DNA of 64,000 nucleotides from Batillaria attramentaria (taxonomy: Eukaryota; Mollusca; Gastropoda; Batillariidae). Made by a program: the position numbers and the translations under genes. Of this stretch, positions 44,501 through 59,100 are shown piece after piece; position 1 is the first letter of the stretch; every line of letters begins with the position of its first letter. The notes below the pieces were generated by a model. That model was not told the DNA's origin. It ran no database searches and saw only the letters and a program-made list of their open reading frames with translations. The stretch covers positions 1 to 64,000 of the forward strand of contig JACVVK020000465.1 in NCBI GenBank assembly GCA_018292915.2, written 5' to 3'.

Positions 44501-47500
44501 TAATTTGCTTACTGTCAAGTGTTTGTATCCTGCTGTAGGTGCACACCTGTGACAGTGTGAATAGAGGCAGGTGGTTGGCTTTGTGGCACAAGAAAGGGTC
44601 TGAATTATTCATTTTACTTTGGTAGAGAATAGTTTGGGGTTTGAAGTTGTAAGATTAACAAGATACATTTGGTTTTATTGCTGCTACTGTTATGTACATT
44701 TGTGGTTCTGTGCAAGTGGTTAGGCTTTGTTGCTTTGTGTAGGCATTACGTAATTACGTATGCAGATCTTTTTTTTTTTTCTTTTTCCTTTTCTTTGTAA
44801 CCATTATTGTCTGGTGAATGAGGTACAGATGTTATTCTGAGTCATGTTCTTTCTGTACTTCGATCTTCAGGTGAGGTTTTTCAACTCTCCCAACATCCTT
44901 GGGAACTTTACGGAACACACGCGCACACTGCGCCTGTACCCTCGCCCCGTTGTTGCCTTCCAGCTGTACAGTTTCATGAAGTCGCGGCCACAGCGCACTC
45001 ACTTCACGGCACGCCTTGCTCGCACACAGGTTGTTTGACTTCTTCACAACCTCCTGTCTTGATCATTCTTGTACATGTAGTATGTACTAATAGTTGCAGA
45101 GAGCTGAGAACCTCCTTCACATAGCTTCTCAGTACATGTACCCATGTTTACCTTTGGAGAACGCAGCGTTTGAGCTTTTCCAGATTCATGCGTGCTTTTG
45201 ATGTTTCAAAACATCAGATGCCGAACACTTTTTGTGAACAAAATACAGTGCATCACGGTTATGAGCGGTGCAGCCAGGGCCGGTTTTTAAACTATGAAAT
45301 TTTCATGACTGAGACATAAGTGATTCCTATTATTGCTTCTTGAAACTTTTGGATAATGCCTGCTGTTCTGGTTTGGATTGTGTTCAGTATTGTAATAAAA
45401 GTGAGATGTTGTGACAGGCGGTAGAGTACTTTGCGGAGTGGTCCCTGTGTCCCACGAACCTGGTGTACCAGCGCGTGCAAACAGCGGTGTACGACCCCTC
45501 TCTCATTGGGGACAAACCCAAGTGGTACGCCCAGCATCTGCAGGCTGTCGAGTTCCACGTCTATGACAATGCTTCCTCCTTGGCTGCCGCCGTCACCTCT
45601 GTCAGTGAGACGCTCAGCGACGACGTTCCTACAGGTCGGATGTTTGTTTATACTCTTGGATTGATAGATCCAGTGTCCACTTACATAGCGCAGCAGTGAT
45701 CCATGAAATCAATTTGTGCTCGTTTATGTACTTTATCCTGAAATCAAGTTGATAACATCTTACAGTAGTTACAGACTCACATTGAGAGGCAGTTTCTTGT
45801 GTGAGAATAATAGTGGTCATTTCTTATGTTCGTCGGAACTTTTGTCCCATCATAAAACTCATTGTTTTTTGCTCATTAGATTTTATGCCAATGGAATCTT
45901 TAAAAAAAAATGTTCAAGGAGTCTTTGATGTCATAACTGTTTTTTTCAGTATGCACGACCAAAATAGCTTGCCATCATGTATCCATACGTTCACCACAGA
46001 ATCTGTCTGTTATTTCATGTACAGATGAAAGTGGCAGTGACAGTGAAGGGGCAGAGAGTACCAGCTCCAGTTACTCCTCTCTGTCTGACCTCATCATGTA
46101 TCCATACGTTCACCACAGTATCTGTCTGTTATTTCATGTACAGATGAAAGTGGCAGTGACAGTGAAGGGGCAGAGAGTACCAGCTCCAGTTACTCCTCTC
46201 TGTCTGACCTCATCATGTATCCATACGTTCACCACAGTATCTGTCTGTTATTTCATGTACAGATGAAAGTGGCAGTGACAGTGAAGGGGCAGAGAGTACC
46301 AGCTCCAGTTACTCCTCTCTGTCTGACCTCATTGCTGAGATGACGAACAGCGAGATTGATGGGGAAACACCATGTGAGTGAAGATGTTTGTTACCCACTT
46401 TGCTGCACTCCTTCCCTCCACTAAGTTAAACTTTCCATCCCTTAACCTTTCACTAGCAAATTAATGTTTGTATTTGAGACTGGCAAATCACTAAGTTAAA
46501 CTTTTCATCCCTTAACCTTTCACTAGCAAATTAATGTTTGTATTTGAGACTGGCAAATCACTAAGTTAAACTTTTCATCCCTTAACCTTTCACTAGCAAA
46601 TTAATGTCTGTATTTGAGACTGGCAAATCACTAAGTTGAACTTTTCATCCCTTAACCTTTCACTAGCAAATTAATGTCTGTATTTGAGACTGGCAAATCA
46701 CTAAGTTAAACTTTTCATCCCTTAACCTTTCACTAGCAAATTAATGTCTGTATTTCAGACTGGCAAATCACTAAGTTAAACTTTTCATCCCTTAACCTTT
46801 CACTAGCAAATTAATGTCTGTATTTGAGACTGGCAAATCACTAAGTTAAACTTTTCATCCCTTAACCTTTCACTAGCAAATTAATGTCTGTATTTGAGAC
46901 TGGCAAATCACTAAGTTAAACTTTTCATCCCTTAACCTTTCACTAGCAAATTAATGTCTGTATTTGAGACTGGCAAATCACTAAGTTAAACTTTTCATCC
47001 CTTAACCTTTCACTAGCAAATTAATGTCTGTATTTCAGACTGGCAAATCACTAAGTTAAACTTTTCATCCCTTAACCTTTCACTAGCAAATTAATGTCTG
47101 TATTTGAGACTGGCAAATCACTAAGTTAAACTTTTCATCCCTTAACCTTTCACTAGCAAATTAATGTCTGTATTTGAGACTGGCAAATCACTAAGTTAAA
47201 CTTTTCATCCCTTAACCTTTCACTAGCAAATTAATGTCTGTATTTGAGACTGGCAAATCACTAAGTTAAACTTTTCATCCCTTAACCTTTCACTAGCAAA
47301 TTAATGTCTGTATTTGAGACTGGCAAATCACTAAGTTAAACTTTTCATCCCTTAACCTTTCACTAGCAAATTAATGTTTGTATTTGAGACTGGCAAATCA
47401 CTAAGTTAAACTTTTCATCCCTTAACCTTTCACTAGCAAATTAATGTTTGTATTTGAGACTGGCAAATCACTAAGTTAAACTTTTCATCCCTTAACCTTT

Positions 47501-50500
47501 CACTAGCAAATTAATGTTTGTATTTGAGACTGGCAAATCACTAAGTTAAACTTTTCATCCCTTAACCTTTCACTAGCAAATTAATGTTTGTATTTGAGAC
47601 TGGCAAATCACTAAGTTAAACTTTTCATCCCTTAACCTTTCACTAGCAAATTAATGTTTGTATTTGAGACTGGCAAATCACTAAGTTAAACTTTTCATCC
47701 CTTAACCTTTCACTAGCAAATTAATGTTTGTATTTGAGACTGGCAAATCACTAAGTTAAACTTTTCATCCCTTAACCTTTCACTAGCAAATTAATGTCTG
47801 TATTTGAGACTGGCAAATCACTAAGTTGAACTTTTCATCCCTTAACCTTTCACTAGCAAATCAGTGTTTGTATTTGAGACTGGCAAATCACTAAGTTGAA
47901 CTTTTCATCCCTTAACCTTTCACTAGCAAATTAATGTTTGTATTTGAGACTGGCAAATCACTAAGTTAAACTTTTCATCCCTTAACCTTTCACTAGCAAA
48001 TTAATGTTTGTATTTGAGACTGGCAAATCACTAAGTTAAACTTTTCATCCCTTAACCTTTCACTAGCAAATTAATGTTTGTATTTGAGACTGGCAAATCA
48101 CTAAGTTAAACTTTTCATCCCTTAACCTTTCACTAGCAAATTAATGTCTGTATTTGAGACTGGCAAATCACTAAGTTAAACTTTTCATCCCTTAACCTTT
48201 CACTAGCAAATCAGTGTCTGTATTTGAGACTGGCAAATCACTAAGTTAAACTTTTCATCCCTTAACCTTTCACTAGCAAATTAATGTTTGTATTTGAGAC
48301 TGGCAAATCACTAAGTTAAACTTTTCATCCCTTAACCTTTCACTAGCAAATTAATGTTTGTATTTGAGACTGGCAAATCACTAAGTTAAACTTTTCATCC
48401 CTTAACCTTTCACTAGCAAATTAATGTTTGTATTTGAGACTGGCAAATCACTAAGTTAAACTTTTCATCCCTTAACCTTTCACTAGCAAATTAGTGTCTG
48501 TATTTGAGACTGGCAAATCACTAAGTTAAACTTTTCATCCCTTAACCTTTCACTAGCAAATTAATGTTTGTATTTGAGACTGGCAAATCACTAAGTTAAA
48601 CTTTTCATCCCTTAACCTTTCACTAGCAAATTAATGTTTGTATTTGAGACTGGCAAATCACTAAGTTAAACTTTTCATCCCTTAACCTTTCACTAGCAAA
48701 TTAATGTCTGTATTTGAGACTGGCAAATCACTAAGTTAAACTTTTCATCCCTTAACCTTTCACTAGCAAATTAGTGTCTGTATTTGAGACTGGCAAATCA
48801 CTAAGTTAAACTTTTCATCCCTTAACCTTTCACTAGCAAATTAGTGTCTGTATTTGAGACTGGCAAATCACTAAGTTAAACTTTTCATCCCTTAACCTTT
48901 CACTAGCAAATTAATGTTTGTATTTGAGACTGGCAAATCACTAAGTTAAACTTTTCATCCCTTAACCTTTCACTAGCAAATTAATGTTTGTATTTGAGAC
49001 TGGCAAATCACTAAGTTAAACTTTTCATCCCTTAACCTTTCACTAGCAAATTAGTGTCTGTATTTGAGACTGGCAAATCACTAAGTTAAACTTTTCATCC
49101 CTTAACCTTTCACTAGCAAATTAATGTTTGTATTTGAGACTGGCAAATCACTAAGTTGAACTTTTCATCCCTTAACCTTTCACTAGCAAATTAATGTCTG
49201 TATTTGAGACTGGCAAATCACTAAGTTAAACTTTTCATCCCTTAACCTTTCACTAGCAAATTAATGTTTGTATTTGAGACTGGCAAATCACTAAGTTAAA
49301 CTTTTCATCCCTTAACCTTTCACTAGCAAATTAATGTCTGTATTTGAGACTGGCAAATCACTAAGTTAAACTTTTCATCCCTTAACCTTTCACTAGCAAA
49401 TTAATGTCTGTATTTGAGACTGGCAAATCACTAAGTTAAACTTTTCATCCCTTAACCTTTCACTAGCAAATTAATGTCTGTATTTGAGACTGGCAAATCA
49501 CTAAGTTAAACTTTTCATCCCTTAACCTTTCACTAGCAAATTAATGTCTGTATTTGAGACTGGCAAATCACTAAGTTAAACTTTTCATCCCTTAACCTTT
49601 CACTAGCAAATTAATGTCTGTATTTGAGACTGGCAAATCACTAAGTTAAACTTTTCATCCCTTAACCTTTCACTAGCAAATTAATGTCTGTATTTGAGAC
49701 TGGCAAATCACTAAGTTAAACTTTTCATCCCTTAACCTTTCACTAGCAAATTAATGTCTGTATTTGAGACTGGCAAATCACTAAGTTAAACTTTTCATCC
49801 CTTAACCTTTCACTAGCAAATTAATGTCTGTATTTGAGACTGGCAAATCACTAAGTTAAACTTTTCATCCCTTAACCTTTCACTAGCAAATCAGTGTTTG
49901 TATTTGAGACTGGCAAATCACTAAGTTAAACTTTTCATCCCTTAACCTTTCACTAGCAAATTAATGTTTGTATTTGAGACTGGCAAATCACTAAGTTAAA
50001 CTTTTCATCCCTTAACCTTTCACTAGCAAATTAATGATTGTATTTGAGACTGGCAAATCACTAAGTTGAACTTTTCATCCCTTAACCTTTCACTAGCAAA
50101 TTAATGATTGTATTTGAGACTGGCAAATCACTAAGTTAAACTTTTCATCCCTTAACCTTTCACTAGCAAATTAATGTCTGTATTTGAGACTGGCAAATCA
50201 CTAAGTTAAACTTTTCATCCCTTAACCTTTCACTAGCAAATTAATGTCTGTATTTGAGACTGGCAAATCACTAAGTCAGTAAGTGTGTGAAATGAAATCA
50301 GCTGCAGTACTAACAGATGTTTCCTGTGTCTGTCAGTGTTCAAGAATGCTTTGTTGAGTGTTTACTGATGTCTCACAATGCCATTGGCAGCATGGTACTA
50401 ATGCTGAAGATGTTCTGGCTGATATCTCTGTTACTTGCACAGATTAATTTGATGCCTACTGTCTTACACATTGTCAGTTTACCAATGTAATGATGCAGAT

Positions 50501-53500
50501 ATGTGTGCCTGTCCTTATTCCTTGCTCCTCACAAACCATTACATTTGATGTTGCATTTGATTTTATGGAACTGACACAGGACTAACAACATCAAGTGTGT
50601 GACTGCAGCCCTAGTAGTTCATTGTGTATGTGTGTGTGTGTGATAACAGCTTTCGTGCCAGAGAATCAGATACTGGCGGTGGATGAGGCGAAGGTGTTCT
50701 GTCCGCCGGACAAACTGCATGTCCCCGAGGCCCCATCCACCAATAGCGACTCGGCGTTCTCCCTTCAGGAGGACAGTGACATGAGCTCGTCTGAGTCGTC
50801 GAGCGCGGCATCTAGTCCCGGTGCTAGGGATGTTGATGAGGAGGGGACGGAGGACACACAGGTGTGTTGTGTTGCGTAGCGGTGTATATACATGTACCAG
50901 TATAGATGTACTTTATAAGGGTGGTCTGAGTCGTCTAGCGCGGCATCTAGTCCCGGTGCTAGGGATGTTAATGAGGAGGGGACGGAGGACACACAGGTGT
51001 GTTGTGTTGCGTAGCGGTGTATATACATGTACCAGTATAGATGTACTTTATAAGGGTGGTCTGAGTCGTCTAGCGCGGCATCTAGTCCCGGTGCTAGGGA
51101 TGTTAATGAGGAGGGGACGGAGGACACACAGGTGTGTTGTGTTGCGTAGCGGTGTATATACATGTACCAGTATAGATGTACTTTATAAGGGTATTTGAGT
51201 GAATCACGCTCAGGATATGTTTTTTTTCCCCCCGTGATTAAATGCTGTGGACAAGAGCTGTGGGCTTCATATTAGGCCCAAGTAAAAGGTATCTTGTTTA
51301 AGTTGTTGTGATTGTATTGTTAAACAGGCTAAACCAACTTATGATTGGAACAGTTTCACATGTGAGTTCCCCTGTACGCTGGAAATACTCTTGCCTTGAT
51401 CATCTACCTTGATGATCAGTGCACTCTCAGTAGTGCTCTTATGCTGTTTACAGTTTGCACCAGTTGTGGAACATTCAAGTGTTGTTACACTAGGGCTCAG
51501 TGTGGTTGCTGTGTCATGGAGTACGCTTCTGTTGGCTCAGTGCCAGCATTACAGATGCTCTCACTGTCCAGGTGTCTAAGTGGTGTGATAATAAATACCA
51601 TAAAAACAGCCAAGAATGACCTGTGATATATGATACATGTGATACATATATACATGAATATGGGGACATTAACCTCTTTTGAAGAAAAAAGAAGATGGGG
51701 GAAAAGGACGTTAAACTCCTAAACACCCACCCACCCACCCACCCTCTCTCTCTGCCTCTCTCTCTCTCCCTCCCTTCTTCCCCCACCCGGCCCCACCCCC
51801 AGTCACGTGGCTAATCGGTCGAGGTCGTAGAGGATCTAGTGTCATTGGTAGAACTTGTAGAGGGGAGAACCGGCAACAATAACAACAAAGACAAAATAAA
51901 ATGAAGTTTGGAGAAACAACTTTGTAGGACGGGGCCGTTCCTCCTTGTTTTGTCACTCAAGTGAAGTACTGCTCTAGATAAGACCAGGCAACTTGACCAT
52001 GGCTGTTATTTGTCTGTTTCCACTCCAGCTTAGCATGTACTCACTGTCTTCCTTGCTTTATTCAGGAACATCGAATCTTCAGATACGACTCAGGAAATAT
52101 CACAGAAACAACGTATTCTCTGACAAGGTAAGTACTGCATATTTGACAGACCCTGTAGTAATTCTGTTTTACAGGTATTCCGTACTGTGCAAGAACAAAA
52201 AGCCATGATTGTAAGTAGATGATAGAAGTGACAGAGAGGTGGACAAACCATTTCATGTGTGTAGAGGGATTGTATGGATAGAAAAGTAAAACTTGGTGGC
52301 CTGTCAGATGAAAACACCATAACATTTTCTATGCTGCTGCAGTGAACAAGGATCGTTAGTTTGTGCTGATAATAAGGAGTTTGTTCACTTGCATCATTTC
52401 TTACCATCATTTTTATCCAGCTCAAATGGCAAGAACATTTTGTCTTATGTGTATCAGTGTTCCTCGCACGGAGGCGCCCAGCAGTCCAAGAAGTCCAGCA
52501 GGGAATCGCCAGCTACCGCCTTCTCCACGTTCCCCCCTCCACTTGCAGGGTGTGGGGCGGGGCACCCCTAGTCCTGTCCATGTGGAGCAGTTTGAGAAGC
52601 CACAGCTGTTGCCCCCACCCATGGGGCGTCGACCCCCATCCCCTCGACCACACCTGGGCAGTTTCTCCAGTGGTGGATCCAGCTCCTCGACCAAGAAGGG
52701 TTTTCGGGTATGTAACCATACTCTCTCCAGTATCATGTTTTCTGACAGTTATTGACCCTGTGTTTCATTGCTGGTTCTTCCGCTTTCCTAACCAGCAGGA
52801 ATGATCTGAAGCTAAATGGGGAGTTTTGATGAGAATTTGCCAAGCAAGTAATTACTGTTGTTGAAATGTCTCGCTGACTGTACATGCGATAGCCAGTCTC
52901 CATGCCATGAGGCAACTTGTTCTTTGACATTGTTCATGCGACTGTTAGCAATGTGTCTCGCTGACTGTACATGCGATAGCCAGTCTCCATGCCATGAGGC
53001 AACTTGTTCTTTGACATTGTTCATGCGACTGTTAGCAATGTGTCTCTGCTGACTGTTGCTCATGTGCTGGTGACAGGTGGGATCTGATGCGGGATCGGAC
53101 AAAGGGTCCGGACACTCCATCATCTCCACCATTAGTAACGAGCTGACCGACATCGCACAGTCTGCCACCAGCACCATGACTGAGCTCTTCAGTGAGTGTT
53201 GCTTTCATCTGTGCTGCACGTTCATGGTTATGATATCATACAAGTTAGGAGTGCAGGTAGTACATAGCAACCTGCTTACTGTTCTACAATTACTTCATCC
53301 TACTTAATTCACCTGTTTTAGCTTTGGGTGCACTTCTGTCTTGGTTTAAACAAGTTTCTTGCCATGCAGGTTGTAGAAATGAACAAATAATGAGCATGAA
53401 TAAACACAGCTTATGGTAACTCTCCGGGTGGAACAAATACATTGTGACAGTATTGCAATGGCAGACTAAATTGACTCCGTACTTATGGTAAATCAACACT

Positions 53501-56151
53501 ACAGAGGGGAGAGAGAGAGAGAGAGAGAAGAAAAAATTTGAGTTTACCTTGTGTTTTACTGGAAAACTCAAATTACAGTAGCAAAACATTGATGTCAGTA
53601 TTAACAGTGATCATTGCTGCATTTGTAGTGTTGGTGATCCACTTATACTGACTGCTTGCAATTGATGTTTGTTTTAGGCTCTAACAAGCACCCACCCCCA
53701 CACACGCCACCCACCGTCCAAAAACCACCCAGCAAACCGTTCACACCGCTCGGTGAGTAGCCTTGGTCTGACTACCAGTCCTTTAATTTTTATTTTATCG
53801 TCAGTCTCTTGTTTACAATGTTGGGTTACTGACTGAGCGAAAGGAGACAGAAAGTGAGAGAGTTTTCGTGTGGAGCCAGCAACAATGACCATCTCACAGC
53901 AGGAGACAAAGGTAGTCTGTCACCATGTTAGCATTGTGGAAGTATGTAAACAATGTTCTTTTTATTGTAACAACAAACTTGTTTTGTTGAAGATTCGGTT
54001 ATTTTGTTTTTCAGGCAATCGCAAGGCTCTGGTGGAGAAGTCGGGGCTGGTGAAACATGCTACCACCATAAAACAGAAAGATCAACCCAAGCCAGCACCC
54101 CCTTCTGAACCCAAGACTAGCACAAACAGGTAATAAACCATCATTTCACATAGCGTAAGTAGTTCTCCTACACACAGTGGAATCAAGTATTAGGGCGGTG
54201 ACATCTGTCCGTGTGTGTCAGTGTTCCTGGTTACGCACAGGTGTGCGTATTTGTACACACAAAACAAGCAGCGGACACTTGCAGCATCGCATTTTCGCTG
54301 GGCCATTGTGCATAAGAGACATAATCTGACTGGCTTACGCACTCTGGGACACTTTTTGCTCAATCATGATGCTTGGTAGTGTGTGGGTTCCTCGCCTTGC
54401 TGATACGCTATGGTTGACATGCTACGATTTACACACATCTCTCCTACTTGAATACTTATGTAAACAACAAACAACAAATGGTTTTGACTTTCAGAATCTT
54501 TATGCCAAAAGACCATGGACCCTCAACGTGTACAAAAGGATGTTGTTGGGAACTGTTTTATTTCAAGTCATATGTAAATCTGTTGCATGCTCTGGGTTAA
54601 AGCTGTAGTGCACCACATGCTGATGAATACCACAGTAACTGTTGGTGTGCAAGTACTAACGTACGTGTGTGTGTGTGTGTGTGACAGTGAGAACCAACAG
54701 TTCCTGAAGGAGGTCATCAATGGGGTGCTGGATGGTCAGGGCCTGAGCTGGCTCAAGGTCAGTCGCATCAAGAAACTCATGGAGGATGAGAACTACCGCA
54801 ACTTTGTCGTCTCGCGCCTCAACCGCAACCTGGACAAGAAACTGCCAGAGGATGCCCGCCATATTGAAGATGTTGTAAGTGGACAGTCAGGTTTTGGTCT
54901 CTCAGTCTGTTCCCATTCGGTATATTCCTATCATTTGGATGTTTTGGTTTGTATTTTGCCCCCCAAAACTGGATCAGTAAGGGGTGGGGTGGGGTGGGGT
55001 GGGTAGGGTGGGGTGGGGAGGTGTTGTTGCTGCTGTCTTGTTCATCACGTTTGTCAGTGAGGCTCCTGCTGAACAAGCCAGCAATAATTGGTGTCACTGA
55101 GTTTCAGTGTTGTGTCTAGAGTATTCAGGTGAACAGTATGTACAGTTCATCCCAAATCTGAAGCCTCTGGTCATTTTATCTGTGTAAAGCAGTGACTGGA
55201 TAAAAAACGTTTTTGTCTTTAACAAAAAAACACCACAACAGCAAAGAAACACACACACAAAAAGTGTATTGGATTTTCCATGCATGTTTCCTAACACAAT
55301 TTGTAATAATGTGTGTGAGGCATCTTGCATTTTTAAAATCTGAATATTTGTTTTGTTTTGTTTTTTGCTTAGTGTGTGTCACGTCCAGTGTTCAAGGGGA
55401 TGCTGGCCATGTGCAAGGCGATCATTTCAGGGCTGGAGCACACGATACAGAACCACGGTCTGGGTGGCATGGCCTCCGCCTACAATGTGCTGGAGATTGC
55501 TCACACACACTACTGGCAGCGAGACCTCAACTCCAGCAAAAGTGACGTCAGTACTAAATCATCTTTTACACTCTAGGGAGGCACAGGGTGGGAGTTAGAG
55601 TTGGGATGGTGATGTGGATGGGTGTTTGTGGTGGTTGGGGGACCTGGGGGTGGGGGGGGGTGGGGGGGGGGCGTACTTACGATGCTTGTGGATGGGCTGG
55701 GGGAGAGTAAAAACAGTAGGGTTTCTTGTTTTTGCGTGAATCCACTGCCATGGTAATAAAGGGCAAACATTGGACACTGCTCAGGCTGCAGTAGAGCCAG
55801 GCTTTGGCTAGACAGAAGGCAAACATTGGACACTGCTCAGGCTGCAGTAGAGCCAGGCTTTGGCTAGACAGAAGACGTGTCCAGCAGATAGTGATGCAGG
55901 TGCAGGATGACAGGTTGTGATGTAGCTGGATGTACCTTCTCTCCACAGACCTCCTCCCTCCATGGCAGCCAAGAGAGTCTGCATTCCAAAGATGAGTTGG
56001 CACCCCGACCAGACCTGCGACGTCTGTCAGATGAACAAGTGGCTTCAGCTTCCAGTGAGTGTTAGGGTTTTTGATTTGTTTGCTTTTGCTGTGTTCAGCA
56101 AGTTAGTCTCATGCATCACATACCGCCCTGTAGTTCTCTTTTGGTGAGGTG

Positions 56152-56182
<31 letters not shown>

Positions 56183-59100
56183 GCTGATATGTGGTATTAG
56201 CATACTTGGCCTCTCCGTATGTATGGCTGCCCTCTCCAGTATGTCTGGCAACGATTTCATGTTTCAGCTGCTTTACACAGGAATATTTGTTTAGAATGGT
56301 GATACGTGGTGCAAAGAGTTTAGTGAATGGAGAATGAACTATGTTGATACAGATGTTGAATATACACTGCCAGTGTGCACAATATGTGTGTGTGTGTCCT
56401 GGCACGGTTATTTGCATTAACATTTTTGAATTGCAGCATTATCAAACCCTGTGAAATCGATGGGTTTTGTTTTTCTGTGGTTGCGACTTTTTACCAGTTG
56501 AGTAGATTGAATGAACATGTGCATCCCCCAAGTTTGTGTGCATTTGTGATGAGAATGAGCAGAACTGCTGTGTTCCTGCCAATGTTCCACAGCCTAAGCC
56601 AGTGTTCCCACTGTAATGGTCATCGCTCATGCTATGCTGTATATTAAAAAAATCAGAATAAAGAAAAACACTTGTTTCAGGTTTCTAGATTGACCTTACT
56701 TATTGTTTGCCACATGCTTGCTTCACGGTATCTAGCGTTAAATTGATGGAACAAGTGTAGAAAGTGTACAGATATCTTCACCTACCACACCACCAACTTC
56801 AGCATTGTTTCCCCATGAAACCTGAAACAGACTTTGGCTGTAGAGATGTGTAACAGTGCGTGAGGCTGAACCCAGCACATCAGCTTGCAACTCCCAGGCT
56901 GTTTATACTGGACGTAGAGCTTTAGGTCCCACCCTAGCTGGGCTGACCAGTGTGTTTGTGACTGACATTGACACCCCTGCTGTGCATCCCACAGGCATGA
57001 GCCCCGGGTGGTGGTCCCCGACTGGCCACCCCTCCCCCGGCACTCTCTCCCAGCCCTCTGCTGACCTCATCATTCCCTCCTGGCCTAGTTCTCAGTCAGG
57101 CAAGTTGCACGTGCTGCTCCATTTCCACACTCCTCCCCTGTCACAAGGCTTGTTGTCTGCATGTTCCTGCACAACACGCGTTGGTTTTATGTTCTCGTCT
57201 GCTGGCAGCCTTATGTCTCATTGTGGTGTGTACTTTAATGTGCCTACTTCAACATGACTAGTCTTTACAGGGGATACTCGGTGACTTTAATCTCCTCCCC
57301 TGTCACAAGGCTTGTTGTCTGCATGTTCCTGCACAACACGCGTTGGTTTTATGTTCTCGTCTGCTGGCAGTCTTATGTCTCATTGTGGTGTGTACTTTAA
57401 TGTGCCTACTTCAACATGACTAGTCTTTACAGGGGATACTCGGTGACTTAAATCCCACTCAAAATGGATAAATATTGCAGCAAACGATGCTTCTCTTACT
57501 GTCACTAGTACTGCAAACGTTAGCTGGGTCTGGAGACTTGCACTGGAGCTGCAGAAGGATTACCTGTCATAACGTCTCCTTTTTTGATGCCGGTGTTTGG
57601 AGTAGTTGTGTGCTGCATGTCATGGTTTCTGCTTGGCTTTTCAATATGGTTGTGATATTCTTGACTTTAAACAGATTTTTACACATATATTTTGTTACAC
57701 ATTTACTGTATTTTCTTCCTTACCCTCCGTGGCTCTTTTTTTCCTCTTCTCTTCGTGTGACGGGTGTCACCAGTTTTTACCTTTGTGTCAGTCCCAGCTG
57801 ATTAACTTTGACCTGATTGTAGTTCTGTTGTTGGTCACATCCATGTTCCAACTGTTTTTCCATCTTTCCTATTGCATTTCTTTTCCTATAGTATGTTGTT
57901 TTTGTGTGTCATCTAACAATTCCTTGTCCTATAGTATGTTGTTTTTGTGTGTCATCTAACAATTCCTTGTCCTATAGTATGTTGTTTTTGTGTGTCATCT
58001 AACAATTCCTTGTCCTATAGTATGTTGTTTTTGTGTGTCATCTAACAATTCCTTGTCCTATAGTATGTTGTTTTTGTGTGTCATCTAACAATTCCTTGTC
58101 CTATAGTATGTTGTTTTTGTGTGTCATCTAACAATTTCTTGTCCTCTGACACAGTCACAGTGGCCAAATGTTACTGTTTTGTGTGTCATCTAACAATTTC
58201 TTGTCCTGACACAGTCACAGTGGCCAAATGTTACTGTTTTGTGTGTCATCTAACAATTTCTTGTCCTCTGACACAGTCACAGTGGCCAAATGTTACTGTT
58301 TTGTGTGTCATCTAACAATTTCTTGTCCTGACACAGTCACAGTGGCCAAATGTTACTGTTTTGTGTGTCATCTAACAATTTCTTGTCCTCTGACACAGTC
58401 ACAGTGGCCAAATGTTACTGTTTTGCTTGTGCACTGGATGTTTTTGTCTGCCATGAAGCATGAAGAGCTTTTCAAAATTTATATGTGGATTATACCATGT
58501 TATAGTGGAGATTACTTTCAGTATGAGTACTATAATTTGTTTATGTATATATTGAAAATCTGTGATTTAATTGTCCTGTTTGTGGCTACCCAAGTAATGT
58601 GACGTGCAGATTTTTTTTGTTCTTGTATTTTTGGTTGGTAATCCATGCAGTGTTCATTTTTTGTCATTGTTAACGCACTGGCATCTACTTTATTGTACAT
58701 CAAGGTATTCAGAAATCTACTCATAAATGCTATTATGCGGTCAAACACAGAGTTTGATAAAGATAAAATTAATGTACGTCAGGGCACCAGGGAATCTTTA
58801 CTAGATGCTGTCAAGCATGAAGTTTGAAAAAAAAAAAATTTTGGTGTTGAGAATGCACATATATAGCTACACAAAGCTACACAAAGGTTAATGGCATTTG
58901 GATTCTGCTGGGGTGTTCCGAGATATCCTCCTTTCGTCCAAACCATTTACACATGTGGTGAATGTGTGCTCTGCACTGGGATTGGAAGTGACTGACATAG
59001 ATGCAACTGGATTCCATAGTGTGGTGCTGTACGTGTTAACAGTAGATAAACAACTCTGTATGTGTGTGTGTGTGTGTGTGTGTATGTGTGTGTGAGTGTG

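Noticed and set aside
46421..50275. CRISPR-like array
   Set aside because: The 70-bp units are contiguous with no unique spacers and sit in an intron of an animal gene; it is a minisatellite.
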